Assembly: GCA_038659295.1 (NCBI GenBank)
Contig: JASNGC010000003.1
Coordinates: 434,001 to 498,000 of the forward strand
Length of the DNA: 64,000 nucleotides
Source of the DNA: Enterocytospora artemiae
Lineage: Eukaryota > Microsporidia
Reading direction: 5' to 3'
Below the pieces are notes generated by a model. The model did not search any database. It saw only the letters and a list, made by a program, of their open reading frames with translations, and was not told the DNA's origin. Positions 37,116-46,552 of the stretch are shown here, piece by piece (within the stretch, counting starts at the first letter, position 1; every line of letters begins with the position of its first letter). Position numbers and translations under genes: made by a program.

Positions 37116-39407
37116 ATGCCTACATATTCTGATCTAAATCCAAAGATTTTCAAGTACTTCGTTGCGGATGATGTCTGCCAAGTCGCCCACTCTGATGTGC
37201 TACTTTTATCTGGAGAATTTCATGGAAAGTCCGATGTCAAGCTGCAGATGGATTCTATGGAACTCATAGTGAAGGAAATGCTGATGAAACGGGGGATAGA
37301 GGTGGAGGAATATACATTGCTAGGAAACGAAAGTGGTGATGCAGACACTTCGAATGCTTTTTTAGTTTTTGGAAAGTATTATGTCTTGAGTAAATCTGGC
37401 CATCCTAATGATTTCAGGGACTTTTTGGACATATGTATCTCTGACCACATCACTCCGACGATTTGTTGTGTTGTGAATTCAGAAAAGCAGTCTCTAGTCG
37501 AGTTCTCCTATGTGGATTCCTCCACAATTCATTCGACTTCCTACCTGGACGATGATCTGTTCTCTATAACACACTCGCTAATATCAAAATACAACATCAT
37601 CCAGGTTCTGTACACCGATTGTAAGATGGAGAGGATATTTGACGGATGGGGCATAAACAGTATAATGGTGCAGAAAAGGCCACACCCTGGCAATGGCAAC
37701 AAATGTTTCTCTGCATCTTGCATTTCTGAATATCTCAAGTTTGACATGCCGGTGGTTAACTTCCAGTATGAAGATGCTTGTCTCATAAACATCTCTGATT
37801 TTGACCTGGTGGATTTTAATCTCCAGACCAGTCAAGGGAAACGGTTGCTAAACCAGTGGATTAGGAGCCCTTTGGTAAAAAAGGATGAAATAGAGAGAAG
37901 GTTGGAGATAGTCGAATATTTTATTAAGAAAATGAAAAACGGACGCAATCTGTCCGGAATGTCTTTTATGCGTCGAAAGATTGATCTGAAGAAGTTTATG
38001 TGCAAAAAGGACATGAACAAGAATGAAATTATTCAAATATACAAGATCATAGAAATAATCCCAGAAACAATAAGATATCTAAGTGATGGATTTGGTAGTG
38101 ACAAATGCGGTGATGATGTGTCCGCGATTAGCTCTTCTTTAAAGTTTATCAACGAGGATTTTATTGACCCACTCAAGAGAATTTATAGTTCCATGGGTGG
38201 GGTTATGGCCGAAATTTTAAATGCAATTGATCTGGAGCATTCTGAAATTATAAGTGACAGTGAAATGTTAGACAACCTCAGGAAGGCTAGGCAAAATGTT
38301 CTTCGAGAAGTTGATCTGGAGATTGAACAAATGAGGGGAAAATTTGATACGCTGAAATACACTGGTGGAGAGTTTAAAATAACCAAGACAGAATATAATA
38401 ACATTGTGAACAACAACAAAAAGGGCAATCGCCACTGCGACATTCCAATATTTAACTGTACTTCGGTCTTGAAGAGTGGTGTAACCTTCACGACAAAAAA
38501 TATGAGCAATCTGCAAATAGAGCTGGAAAATATTCAGTCGCAAATTAATTACGAAGAAAGAGAAGTGTTAAAGCGTCTTGTGAGTTCAATAAAAAACCAC
38601 AGGGATAGTTTAGAAATATACAACTATATTATTGCCATGCTTGACATCTATGGTGGATTTGCAAAAATAGGGAGCCAAGGTGATTACTGCAGGGCCAAAT
38701 ATTATGAGGAGTGGGAAATGCAGAACAGCAATGGAGCGCGCAATACATATGAGGTTATCGACATGTGGCATCCAGCTATTCAGAATGATGTGGTAAAAAA
38801 CTCGATCTGCTTCACAAATAATACCTGTATTTTAACCGGGCCCAACATGGGTGGAAAAAGCACATTTATCAAAACACTCAGTTTAATTAGCTTGTATGCC
38901 CAAATAGGATGTTATGTTCCTGCGAGACAGGCTAGCCTACCGATCTTTAATAGAATATTGATGAGAGTCGGGGCCCGAGATGTTAGTAGTATGAACCTAA
39001 GTACGTTTATGGTCGAAATGATAGAGCTCAATAAAATTTTACGGTGTGAACAGTTTAGTTTGGTACTGATCGATGAGCTGGGTCGGGGAACGAGTGCAAT
39101 TGATGGACTGAGTATAATTGTGGCTGTTAAGGAGTACCTAATACAATCAAAGAATTACTCGGTGATAACTACTCATTTCAGCGAGCTGCATAAAAAAGAG
39201 GTCAGCTTGGGGGATAATCCGAATTCAGATGTGGACGAGCAGGTTATAAATAAGCGCATGTGTGTTAGAAACGGAATACTTACTTACCAGGTGGAGGATG
39301 GGGTCTGTGATGATTCATTTGCAATCAATGTTGCTGAAATGGCCAATTTCCCCCAAAGAGTGATAGATAATGCAAGAAAATATATCCAGGGAGAGCCAAG
39401 CAAATAG
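37116..39407 (+). CDS. MSH2: DNA mismatch-repair ATPase MSH2
   Basis: A 763-residue MutS homologue. Walker A GPNMGGKST is at 575-583, the following QIGCYVP and STFMVEMIEL blocks are intact, and Walker B is in LVLIDELGRGTS (about 650-660). The late block YQVEDGVCDDSFAINVAEMANFP matches MSH2 ([23 protein letters not shown]) rather than MSH3 or MSH6, which also carry a Phe-x-Glu mismatch motif not seen here. It is shorter than yeast Msh2 (964) through loss in the N-terminal and connector regions. MSH2 pairs with MSH6 or MSH3 to recognise mismatches. ACCCC abuts the ATG. Confidence 0.93.
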   Translation: MPTYSDLNPKIFKYFVADDVCQVAHSDVLLLSGEFHGKSDVKLQMDSMELIVKEMLMKRGIEVEEYTLLGNESGDADTSNAFLVFGKYYVLSKSGHPNDFRDFLDICISDHITPTICCVVNSEKQSLVEFSYVDSSTIHSTSYLDDDLFSITHSLISKYNIIQVLYTDCKMERIFDGWGINSIMVQKRPHPGNGNKCFSASCISEYLKFDMPVVNFQYEDACLINISDFDLVDFNLQTSQGKRLLNQWIRSPLVKKDEIERRLEIVEYFIKKMKNGRNLSGMSFMRRKIDLKKFMCKKDMNKNEIIQIYKIIEIIPETIRYLSDGFGSDKCGDDVSAISSSLKFINEDFIDPLKRIYSSMGGVMAEILNAIDLEHSEIISDSEMLDNLRKARQNVLREVDLEIEQMRGKFDTLKYTGGEFKITKTEYNNIVNNNKKGNRHCDIPIFNCTSVLKSGVTFTTKNMSNLQIELENIQSQINYEEREVLKRLVSSIKNHRDSLEIYNYIIAMLDIYGGFAKIGSQGDYCRAKYYEEWEMQNSNGARNTYEVIDMWHPAIQNDVVKNSICFTNNTCILTGPNMGGKSTFIKTLSLISLYAQIGCYVPARQASLPIFNRILMRVGARDVSSMNLSTFMVEMIELNKILRCEQFSLVLIDELGRGTSAIDGLSIIVAVKEYLIQSKNYSVITTHFSELHKKEVSLGDNPNSDVDEQVINKRMCVRNGILTYQVEDGVCDDSFAINVAEMANFPQRVIDNARKYIQGEPSK

Positions 39408-39863
39408 ACCCTGTAATCTTCATTGTATTGAAACTGCCAATTTGCTAGTCATAATAAATTTTTATTCTAAGACATCTCCAACTGTTGGGACTTTTAAACT
39501 GGTAAATAGGTATGATAATTTCTTTGCAATTTATTTGATGAAATGATGTTCAACGGGAGTATTTTAAGGGGTCAGTAGCATCTGCCGACAAATGATAACT
39601 CCATATAATTTTACAAAAAATTGCTATTTATTAATCAATCGGAACTGCCCCACAACAATGATTGCCAGCATATCGGTATGAATTCCCTCTAAACCAGTGC
39701 TCTTGTTTCACCACTCCATTTGGGAAATTAGCCAGATCCTCACCCTATTGTACAATGTTATGCCTGAATTTATTTGATCGAAAACTGGTCAGACTAAAAC
39801 AAAATCTAAATATTCTCAAATATTCGTTTTATTTGTAAATATTCATCCACAATGGTGGACAAA
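39408..39863. other. Convergent intergenic region
   Basis: About 456 bases between the MSH2 stop and the stop of homeodomain gene 2. No reading frame or RNA gene is seen. Confidence 0.45.
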
Positions 39864-40286
39864 TCATGCATGAGAAATCGACGCATTAACTTTTTTGATG
39901 ATCTCAATTAATTTCCCCAGTGAAATATCCTCAGTCTCGTTCTCGCTGATATTATTTGACGACAGGTCTGTGTTATTTTCTGAATTGGAACTGGCCAATG
40001 GCAGAGGACTACTTCGTCTCTTTGCTTGTCTGGTGTTCTGGAACCAGACCTGAATACTCCTTTGCGGAATGGATATCAACAGACTGAGATCCTTCCTCGA
40101 TGCAGTTGATGGAAATTTCGTTAGTTTAAATAGTTCTTTTAAAACTTTGAGTTGAAACGGTGTTTTTTTAACCTTCTCCGATGCAATATGATCAATTTGG
40201 TTCCCCCCCTTCTTCAACTTCAGTATCCCCACAAGTGCCTCTAATTCTCGCTCTTTATTATTGTAATAAAAATTTCTATCGTACAT
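39864..40286 (-). CDS. Homeodomain protein 2
   Basis: From the ATG at 40286 (the frame upstream only has a TTG) the protein is 140 residues. The homeodomain is at about 37-95: KKTPFQLKVLKELFKLTKFP, STASRKDLSLLISIPQRS, IQVWFQNTRQAKRR, with WFQN at 81-84. Every landmark (leader LEALVGILKLK, KT at 41-42, FPS at 58-60, WFQN at 81-84) sits at the same position as in the homeodomain protein at 29.1-29.6 kb, so the two are paralogues without indels to the recognition helix. The C-terminus is Ser/Asn-rich. Only GGCCTCC, not a full C-run, precedes the ATG. Confidence 0.88.
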   Translation of the reverse strand: MYDRNFYYNNKERELEALVGILKLKKGGNQIDHIASEKVKKTPFQLKVLKELFKLTKFPSTASRKDLSLLISIPQRSIQVWFQNTRQAKRRSSPLPLASSNSENNTDLSSNNISENETEDISLGKLIEIIKKVNASISHA

Positions 40287-40474
40287 GGAGGCCGAATATT
40301 TTTTGATTTTTATAATATGGTTATTAAAAAGTGATATAATGGTGTTTAATACAAATCCAAGGCATAGTATTGGTTGCTGGATCAGATTGGATGAAAATTT
40401 CTGTACTTTTCGACAAAGTTTGCGAAACAAATAAATATCAAAAAATATTTTATTTTACGTAAAAAAATAGTACA

Positions 40475-40792
40475 ATGATGGGAAAAACTTTTGGGATCAA
40501 AGAGGGTACTGTTCTCTGGACTTTAGAGGCCTGGTGGGGTAGTGGATACTTGAGATATTTGAATGACAAATTAAAAATTTTCAAAAAACATTCGTTCAAT
40601 AGAATTGGATCCAAAAATATAATAGACTTTGGAGAGGATAAGAAAGATGCTTACGTCATACCTGGGGACAGAGTAAAAGGTATATTTGTAGCTGATAAAA
40701 TCCAGATAAGTTTGCATGGAGCATATGCTTTAAATTGTATGATTTATGGAGGTTTGTACTGTTCGCCTTGGCTCAGTTTATTTCTGGACTAG
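40475..40792 (+). CDS. Hypothetical protein, 105 aa
   Basis: An ATG-initiated frame (two adjacent ATGs, 40475 and 40478) divergent from homeodomain gene 2. The translation is of mixed, plausible composition with several Trp and Tyr, no signal peptide, and a hydrophobic last 25 residues. I recognise no family. It has no C-run and no AATAAA at the stop, so it may be a chance frame or a fragment. Confidence 0.35.
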   Translation: MMGKTFGIKEGTVLWTLEAWWGSGYLRYLNDKLKIFKKHSFNRIGSKNIIDFGEDKKDAYVIPGDRVKGIFVADKIQISLHGAYALNCMIYGGLYCSPWLSLFLD

Positions 40793-41842
40793 CTATGCCG
40801 ATTAATAATTAATGTAGAAAACAGTGGAACTGTAAGGTGCCAGTACTTTTCCCAACACGGAATTTTTTTAACCGAACAAATGTTTATATTAATATTTTAT
40901 TATTACTGTATAGATAGATAATTAAGGAGATCGACCTTGTGATAGGATAGTATTGTTCAAAAGTGGAAATGTGGGTGTGTAGTTCTCTGTGAGCCTTTAG
41001 GGATATTTGAGCTATATGCATATTGATGGATAACTATTATTTATTTTGAAGCCTTTGTTGTATAGCACAAAATCAATTGTTGATTGATGATATAAAAGCT
41101 CTGTGGAGAGGAATGGATTCTACAATAAATTTATTTTAAATATAGACTAAGAGGATTCGCTCATAAGAAAATCTTTAAAAGTGTATAAACTTACGTTTGT
41201 TCTGGTTAAAATGGCCAAATGATTTGATGGCAATGAGCAATATATACTACTTTAAGGAAGAAGTGGGAGTCTTCTGAAATATCTGATAAATAAACAATCC
41301 CATTTATTGTATTCCTTCCAAGCAAGCGGATTTGTACACTGAAATATACTGCCTTATTCGATAAACAATATCCAGGCCTCAAATTGGACTGGCTTTTCTT
41401 AAGATTCATATGTACCAATAAATTGGCTTTCGGCAGATACTATTGTTCAGAGAATTACAGATTCAATATCAGTAGCCTTTTTATACCATCGATGTATGCC
41501 AAATAAGCATGTGAAATCCACTAATGGTGGCCTACTTCTGAAATTGTGCTGCTTCACTATGTCATAATCTCTTTTATTCATTCTGACCATGGTCTCCAAA
41601 CTTTTGGACTCTAAGAATGATGCATTCCCTTAATAAAGATTCTAATTCGTCATCCAAAATATTTCCAATCAAACCTCAGCGTTTTTGGAATTTTGGAACA
41701 TTTTCCAGGAATTTTCAAATATCGTTCTCGTATTCATAGAGGACTATCCATTTTGGAGTTTATTTTCCATTTATTATTTTGTGATGACAACTTGATTTTG
41801 TTTGTTTATATTTCTTTTAAAAAACAACAATGTTTTGACGGT
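40793..41842. other. Largest gene-poor region of the window, upstream of the forkhead gene
   Basis: About 1,050 bases with no convincing gene. A minus-strand frame at 41206-41409 (67 codons from an ATG) has a beta-rich look but no start signal. A non-ATG extension of the forkhead frame covers 41693-41842. No tRNA or repeat was recognised. Together with the gap at 29.6-30.5 kb it suggests long upstream regions for transcription-factor genes. Confidence 0.5.
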
Positions 41843-42472
41843 ATGTATAAGCCAGCTCAACAAAATAACAGTCAACCCGGGCGATATACGGGAGAGGCTG
41901 AGTATGATAATGCAGGGGTGAATGGTGCTACACGTAGGCCACGTTTGTCGTATGCCGAACTTATTACAATGGCAATAGAGGACAGTCCAGACAGCATGTT
42001 CACCCTCAAGGAGATTTATCACTGGATCTCATCACATTTCCCATACTTTGATCTTAAAAAGGTAGGCTGGCAGAATTCAATCAGACACAACCTGAGTCTA
42101 AACCGATGTTTTTATAAGGTACCAAGGGCACAAGGAAGTAGAGGCAAGGGATCATTTTGGAAAATTAACTACGAATATCAAAATGTAAAGGTCAATTATA
42201 GAAATCGTAAATATGACTGCTTCCCATCATCAAATCAACAGAATATCCAGTCATTGAGTCAGATATTAAACGACAACAGGCTGATTGGTGAGAACATAGG
42301 TGTGAATGATATACCTTACAAAAAGACAACAGTTTTCAATGGCAATCTCCGTGAGGCTGAGGGATATTATAATACAAATGATAAGATGATAGGCGATATT
42401 AGCAATACAGAAGATATGTACGATTATCAAGACGATACGCAAAAGCTGGATAGGATATTCTCGTTTAAATAA
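41843..42472 (+). CDS. Forkhead-domain transcription factor
   Basis: From the first ATG at 41843 the protein is 209 residues. The forkhead domain spans 32-112: RPRLSYAELITMAIEDSPDS, FTLKEIYHWISSHFPYF, and the recognition helix WQNSIRHNLSLNRCFYKVPR, then GKGSFWKINYEY. The recognition-helix residues Asn, Arg, His and Ser are canonical, so it should bind an RYAAAYA-type site. The remaining C-terminal 95 residues are Asn/Asp-rich and disordered. The forkhead-associated (FHA) domain of yeast Fhl1 is absent. AATAAA follows the stop by a few bases. Confidence 0.93.
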   Translation: MYKPAQQNNSQPGRYTGEAEYDNAGVNGATRRPRLSYAELITMAIEDSPDSMFTLKEIYHWISSHFPYFDLKKVGWQNSIRHNLSLNRCFYKVPRAQGSRGKGSFWKINYEYQNVKVNYRNRKYDCFPSSNQQNIQSLSQILNDNRLIGENIGVNDIPYKKTTVFNGNLREAEGYYNTNDKMIGDISNTEDMYDYQDDTQKLDRIFSFK

Positions 42473-42733
42473 GTGAATAAACTGCTACTGTAAAAATGAC
42501 CTGGATGTATTCAAGAGTATATTTTGTAATTTTAAAACAACGGGTTGGCAACATTGATGCTGATAGATAAGCTGGCTGTCTCATAATTAAATCACTCCTA
42601 ACATATCTCAACCTTGTATTACGTGCTTGCTCCTCTCCAAGGTGTATAAGTTGTTTGAAACATATCTCCCCAGCTTGTGATTCGAAACTTTGTTTCAATT
42701 TTCGAAAATATTTTGTAATAACTTGTTGTTTTC

Positions 42734-43555
42734 ATGTTGCCTATGATTTATCTACAATTTATTAGAATAACCGGATTGGGTGACCAGTGTATCGGAATCG
42801 GAAAAGATGGACTACCCTGCATAACCTCACCTATCAAGGGAAATACAGCAATAGGACTCAATGCCACCTTGCCTGCTGGTAATGTGGGTGGTGCACCAAG
42901 TAACATGAATAATATGCCTACACCCCTTAACAACTCGATGTCAGCAAATAATGTTTTGAGTTCAAGTGTGGATTATAAGTGCCTCTCCAGCAATTCCCAG
43001 TTTATAGTTTCCAAGATGTGTGCTCCTGGAGTCAACAACCAGGGGTTTAAGGATAATGTGGCGTGGAATTTGAAAACATTTTCAAACTTTTTGGATCTAT
43101 ATCCAAATGCCAGGAATCAGTTTGAAAAAATAATAAGCAACTATGGAATAATGAGGCCAGAATCAGGGCCTGTGATAACATCAACAACCAACTTTACTGG
43201 GGGATATGGAATGGCATTGCCTGACCCAACCCATCTTGTAAATACTGTCGAAGAATCATTGGCAATCCAATACAGCTTTGGAGAGTATGTGCGCACACTC
43301 TTGGAGACTTTGAAAAAGTACCTGAGCCGATCATCCATATTGTTGGCCGAAACAGCGAAGGATATCAAGAGTAAATACCAGCAGTTGAAATCAGCATTTG
43401 AGAGATACCGCCGAGAAACGTCACCCAATTTCAAGGATACCCTAAGCAAGCATATAATTGATCTGAAGAGGGAAACCGAGGAGGCAATAGGAGTGTTCGA
43501 AGAGGTGTTGGATTGGCAACAGAAGGTGACCAAGAACATGGCTGCAAGTCTATAG
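42734..43555 (+). CDS. Unknown protein with C-terminal coiled coil, 273 aa
   Basis: The first 100 residues are Gly/Asn/Ser/Pro-rich with four Cys (GDQCIGIG, LPCITS, DYKCLSS, SKMCAPG). A middle part includes NFTGGYGMALPDPTHLVN, and residues 180-273 form a basic helical coiled coil (LLETLKKYLSRSSILLAETAKDI, YQQLKSAFERYRRE). The N-terminus (MLPMIYLQFIRITGLGDQC) is only weakly signal-peptide-like. A polar-tube or spore protein was considered because of its size and low complexity, but the Cys pattern and Lys content do not fit what I know of PTP2. Function unknown. No C-run precedes the ATG. Confidence 0.65.
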   Translation: MLPMIYLQFIRITGLGDQCIGIGKDGLPCITSPIKGNTAIGLNATLPAGNVGGAPSNMNNMPTPLNNSMSANNVLSSSVDYKCLSSNSQFIVSKMCAPGVNNQGFKDNVAWNLKTFSNFLDLYPNARNQFEKIISNYGIMRPESGPVITSTTNFTGGYGMALPDPTHLVNTVEESLAIQYSFGEYVRTLLETLKKYLSRSSILLAETAKDIKSKYQQLKSAFERYRRETSPNFKDTLSKHIIDLKRETEEAIGVFEEVLDWQQKVTKNMAASL

Positions 43556-43684
43556 AGGACAAGAAACCTTATATAATAAATATTTGTTAGACTTAAAATA
43601 CCATGTGTGTTGTAAACTAAACTAGATGGTCGTCTTGAAATATCATACCTGTCATAAAGCAACGCCACAGACTGTATCCTTAAT

Positions 43685-44350
43685 TTATTTAGCATATCTC
43701 ATAAAGTCATGTATTGAATCCAGAACTGAATGCCCGTCCTCCTTGGTCCCTTGTTCACTATCCAGGCATTCCTGACTATTGTCAAGCATAAAGTGCTCCT
43801 CTCCATAAGTATCCATACATGCATTTAAATACCACAGACTATTTAGAACCCTAACATTGGAGATCGATTCAATCGTGGGGCACTGATAGACATATCCATA
43901 CATACAATAGTAAAGACTCAGCAAGATAACATCATTGTTACTAGCACTGCCAGTTCCCCTATTCTCTTTCTTTGCTATTATAAATAAATTTTCAGATTCC
44001 TTTTCTAAAATATAAAATACTCCTGGGATATCGGTCAATCTGCTGGTAAAGTCAATATTGGCAAATTGGCTCTGCATCTTTAATATTTCATTGATGCAGG
44101 AATGATCATAAAACTGAGACTTTGAAAAATACTGGATAATATTCTGGGAGTTCAGTGTATTGCAGGAAAAAAACTCTGGATCATAGAAACAAGTGCTCGA
44201 TACCATGCTTTTTATTTTATTATCGTCCTCACTGCTGTTGGTAACATCGCAATCCATTAAACAGGGGTAAAAACTCACGCTGTAATGCATCGATGAGTGT
44301 TCAGGGGGCATCTGCCTGAGCAGGCTCCAATGATACATCCTTTTTTGCAT
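43685..44350 (-). CDS. MED6: Mediator subunit MED6
   Basis: From the ATG at 44350 (AACCCGCAG upstream) the protein is 221 residues. The MED6 core reads FFSCNTLNSQNIIQYFSKSQ, FYDHSCINEILKMQSQF, PGVFYILEKESENLFIIAKKE, then VILLSLYYCMYGYVYQCPTI, ESISNVRVLNSLWYLNACMD. This parallels the conserved YF..S.FYD..CNNE.LKMQ and YY...G.VYQAP....VINSR blocks of MED6, a head-module subunit needed for Mediator contact with Pol II. The acidic C-terminus is low complexity. It shares a 49-base divergent promoter with Isu1. Confidence 0.9.
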   Translation of the reverse strand: MQKRMYHWSLLRQMPPEHSSMHYSVSFYPCLMDCDVTNSSEDDNKIKSMVSSTCFYDPEFFSCNTLNSQNIIQYFSKSQFYDHSCINEILKMQSQFANIDFTSRLTDIPGVFYILEKESENLFIIAKKENRGTGSASNNDVILLSLYYCMYGYVYQCPTIESISNVRVLNSLWYLNACMDTYGEEHFMLDNSQECLDSEQGTKEDGHSVLDSIHDFMRYAK

Positions 44351-44399
44351 CTGCGGGTTGTCTCTTTTTATGTGCTGCTTTTCCAACCCTCATTATTCC
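44351..44399. promoter_or_regulatory. 49-base bidirectional promoter, MED6 / Isu1
   Basis: Only 49 bases separate the two ATGs. AACCCGCAG precedes the MED6 start and CCAACCCTCATTATTCC precedes the Isu1 start. An alternative Isu1 ATG at 44370 would shrink it further. Confidence 0.6.
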
Positions 44400-44801
44400 A
44401 TGAATATTTCCAAAGTCTCTACCAAATACGCAACTGATGTGATGGACCACTTTAATAGTCCCAGAAATGTGGGATCTTTTGTGGAGGACGACTCCATAGG
44501 CACTGGAATTGTTGGTGCGCCAGTGTGCGGAGACGTTTTAAAAATACAAATTAAAGTGAACAAGGACAATGTTATAGAAGATGCAAAGTTCAAGACTTTT
44601 GGATGCGGATCAGCGATTGCCTCTTCGAGTCTTGCATCCGAATGGCTAAAGGGAAAGACGCTTGAAGAAAGCCTGAAAATAACTAATAAGCAAATTGCAG
44701 ACAAGCTATCACTGCCTCCAATAAAACTACATTGTTCGATGTTGGCAGAAGATGCTATAAAATCTGCAGTGGAAAATTTTATATCGAAGCAGAAAAAATG
44801 A
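44400..44801 (+). CDS. ISU1: Fe-S cluster scaffold Isu1/IscU
   Basis: A 133-residue scaffold for [2Fe-2S] assembly, located in mitosomes in microsporidia. Ligands are Cys43, Asp45, Cys69 and Cys112 (APVCGDVL, TFGCGSA, LHCSML), with the LPPIK Hsp70-recognition site at 105-109. VMDHFNSPRNVGSF and ASSSLASEWLKGKTLEE are diagnostic. The start at 44400 gives a short basic leader (MNISKVSTKYAT); an upstream ATG at 44370 would add ten residues, including two Cys. Fe-S partners elsewhere in the window are Dre2, Tah18 and a glutaredoxin. Confidence 0.96.
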   Translation: MNISKVSTKYATDVMDHFNSPRNVGSFVEDDSIGTGIVGAPVCGDVLKIQIKVNKDNVIEDAKFKTFGCGSAIASSSLASEWLKGKTLEESLKITNKQIADKLSLPPIKLHCSMLAEDAIKSAVENFISKQKK

Positions 44802-44981
44802 CCCAAACACTGACAATCATCAAGGTAGTTGGGTTCACAATGCCTCTGTATGAAAGGCCGAACCATAGCAGTTAAAATTGATTTTTTAATACAGATCTGT
44901 GAATGAGCCAACAAATAAATTAAAAATCTTCACGTAAATATATCTTAATAAAATTACCCTGTAATTACAGATTCTACTTTA

Positions 44982-45457
44982 TTATAGCTCCTCTTTGGGT
45001 CTTTGCACATAGCGCTTTATTCCTATCAATAATAGCATGCCTAATGGAATCGAAGTAAGGATGAACCAGGTTTTCTTGTAAAAGGGCTTCGAATAGGCCC
45101 TCTTTAGACAAAATACACCATCATTTGCATCATACACAAACCCCTCAGTAAATCTTCCATTCTCCGGTAGTCCAGGCCCATGAAGTCGGAGACTATAGGT
45201 ATAGCTACTCCGTTGACACTGATCAGGGATTTCCATTTTAAACACCCCACCTCCGTACTATGCAATAGCGAAACAACCTTTTCAGGATCGTTTGAAGCAT
45301 CACTTCTGAAGATGAAATAGGAATAAATCTCAGGTTCTTTTTTCTGGAATGAAATTTCAACATAATGTTTAAGATCATCATTTGTAAAATACATGGTCAT
45401 ATCATCTTCGGAAGTATTCTTGTTCAAAACCAAACCGAGGATAAGTGGGAGAAGTAT
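44982..45457 (-). pseudogene. Type I membrane protein gene with a broken start and a frameshift
   Basis: Two overlapping minus-strand frames belong together. The upstream one (45455 to about 45104) reads a hydrophobic leader LLPLILGLVLNK, then NTSEDDMTMYFTNDDLKHYV ... VVSLLHSTEVG. The downstream one (to 44982) reads FKMEIPDQCQRSSYTY ... FCLKRAYSKPFYKK, then a membrane span and a basic tail. They meet at a GGTGGGGTGT run near 45250; one extra G would join them. Where a start is expected (CTCCCATA just before), the codon is ATA at 45455-45457. This may be gene decay, sequencing error, or a non-AUG start. Protein family unknown. It lies next to another type I membrane protein. Confidence 0.5.
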
Positions 45458-45657
45458 TATGGGAGTGCATTTGTGGAAATTTTTAAGTGTGTTTTTGTTT
45501 ATTTGATTAAATTATCAAAAACAAATAAGTCAGAAATATCATCTCGGAAGGAATGTAAACACGGTGGTACTACTACAGACAGCACCTTTAAATGTTTAAA
45601 TGCAATTTACGCACTAATTCTATGCCATCAAGTATTTATTAACTTCATTCCACTTGA

Positions 45658-46227
45658 TCAACAGCATATTTTGATAAGCAAAATCAATATTACTATTCCC
45701 AACACAATGGAGATTACCAATAAATTTATGTTTACGGCATCATTTTCGGATTCTGTATGCTCTTCCTCCTGCTCAGATATCTCTATTGCATCATAACTAT
45801 CGTAATTAAATCTCCATATCCCCGTTTGTCCACACCACGCTGACCGGGAATATAGAGTCTCGTCATTTTCATTATATGAGAAGCAGTAGTATCCCTTTGC
45901 TATACTGCTGGAATCATCTGCATACTTCCCTAGAAATCTATTGTTCGTCAGTACACCTCCTCCATTTTCGGTTGCCTTGCTTTTCATTGGTGTTTCAAAA
46001 TTTATTGTAAATTCCTCGAGGGGTTTATAATTCTGTATCTCAAACGTCTCTATCCTTCTCCATCCGTTTTCTCCATTTTCGGTATCTGAAAAATTTAAAA
46101 ACACCTCGGTGGAAGTGTATGGCATAGTATCCACCTTTAAACGTGCTACAGAATTTTCATTGTCGGACGAGATACCTAAGAGATGTATTTTCGTAATAAC
46201 GCGACCAAGGCATGTGAAAAACAACAT
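45658..46227 (-). CDS. Type I membrane protein, 189 aa
   Basis: The ATG at 46227 gives a weakly hydrophobic start (MLFFTCLGRVITKIHLLGIS) and a lumenal or extracellular region of about 140 residues, beta-rich with Tyr/Trp/Asn (WRRIETFEIQNYKPLEEF, YYCFSYNENDETLYSRSAWC). An acidic stalk (SEQEEEHTESEND) and a strong membrane span (about 167-187, INLLVISIVLGIVILILLIK) end in CC. I recognise no family. It is 200 bases upstream of the broken type I gene on the same strand, and similar topology suggests related roles in the secretory pathway, but no sequence similarity is evident. Confidence 0.7.
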   Translation of the reverse strand: MLFFTCLGRVITKIHLLGISSDNENSVARLKVDTMPYTSTEVFLNFSDTENGENGWRRIETFEIQNYKPLEEFTINFETPMKSKATENGGGVLTNNRFLGKYADDSSSIAKGYYCFSYNENDETLYSRSAWCGQTGIWRFNYDSYDAIEISEQEEEHTESENDAVNINLLVISIVLGIVILILLIKICC

Positions 46228-46552
46228 TATTGAGGACTAAAAGGAACAAAATTGAGGAAACAAGATCACAAAATCATATCACAAACAAACAATCAATTAA
46301 CCACAACACAATTACACATCTATTTATTGATTCACTGTGATTTCAGAAGTACATGTTTTTAGGGTAATCACCACGGACACATAGAAATCTAATACTGTAT
46401 AACAGATTTTTATCTGCAAACGAACAATTGAAATACTAAAATGTGTTTAAACATTTAATTAATCGATAGATTCAGAAATGTAATCATAGATGGGCTTGTG
46501 GGGAGTAAGTCTCTTTTGTACTGTTTTGTTAGTTTTGCATTTGTTCTTCAAT
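46228..46552. other. Intergenic spacer
   Basis: About 325 bases between two minus-strand genes. No reading frame or RNA is recognised. Confidence 0.45.

Noticed and set aside
41206..41409. 67-codon minus-strand frame in the 1-kb gap
   Set aside because: Beta-rich texture but no C-run, no AATAAA at the stop and no family; probably chance.
42734..43555. Polar tube protein 2 candidate
   Set aside because: Size fits, but the Cys number and spacing and Lys content do not resemble what is known of PTP2, and no PTP1-like neighbour is present.
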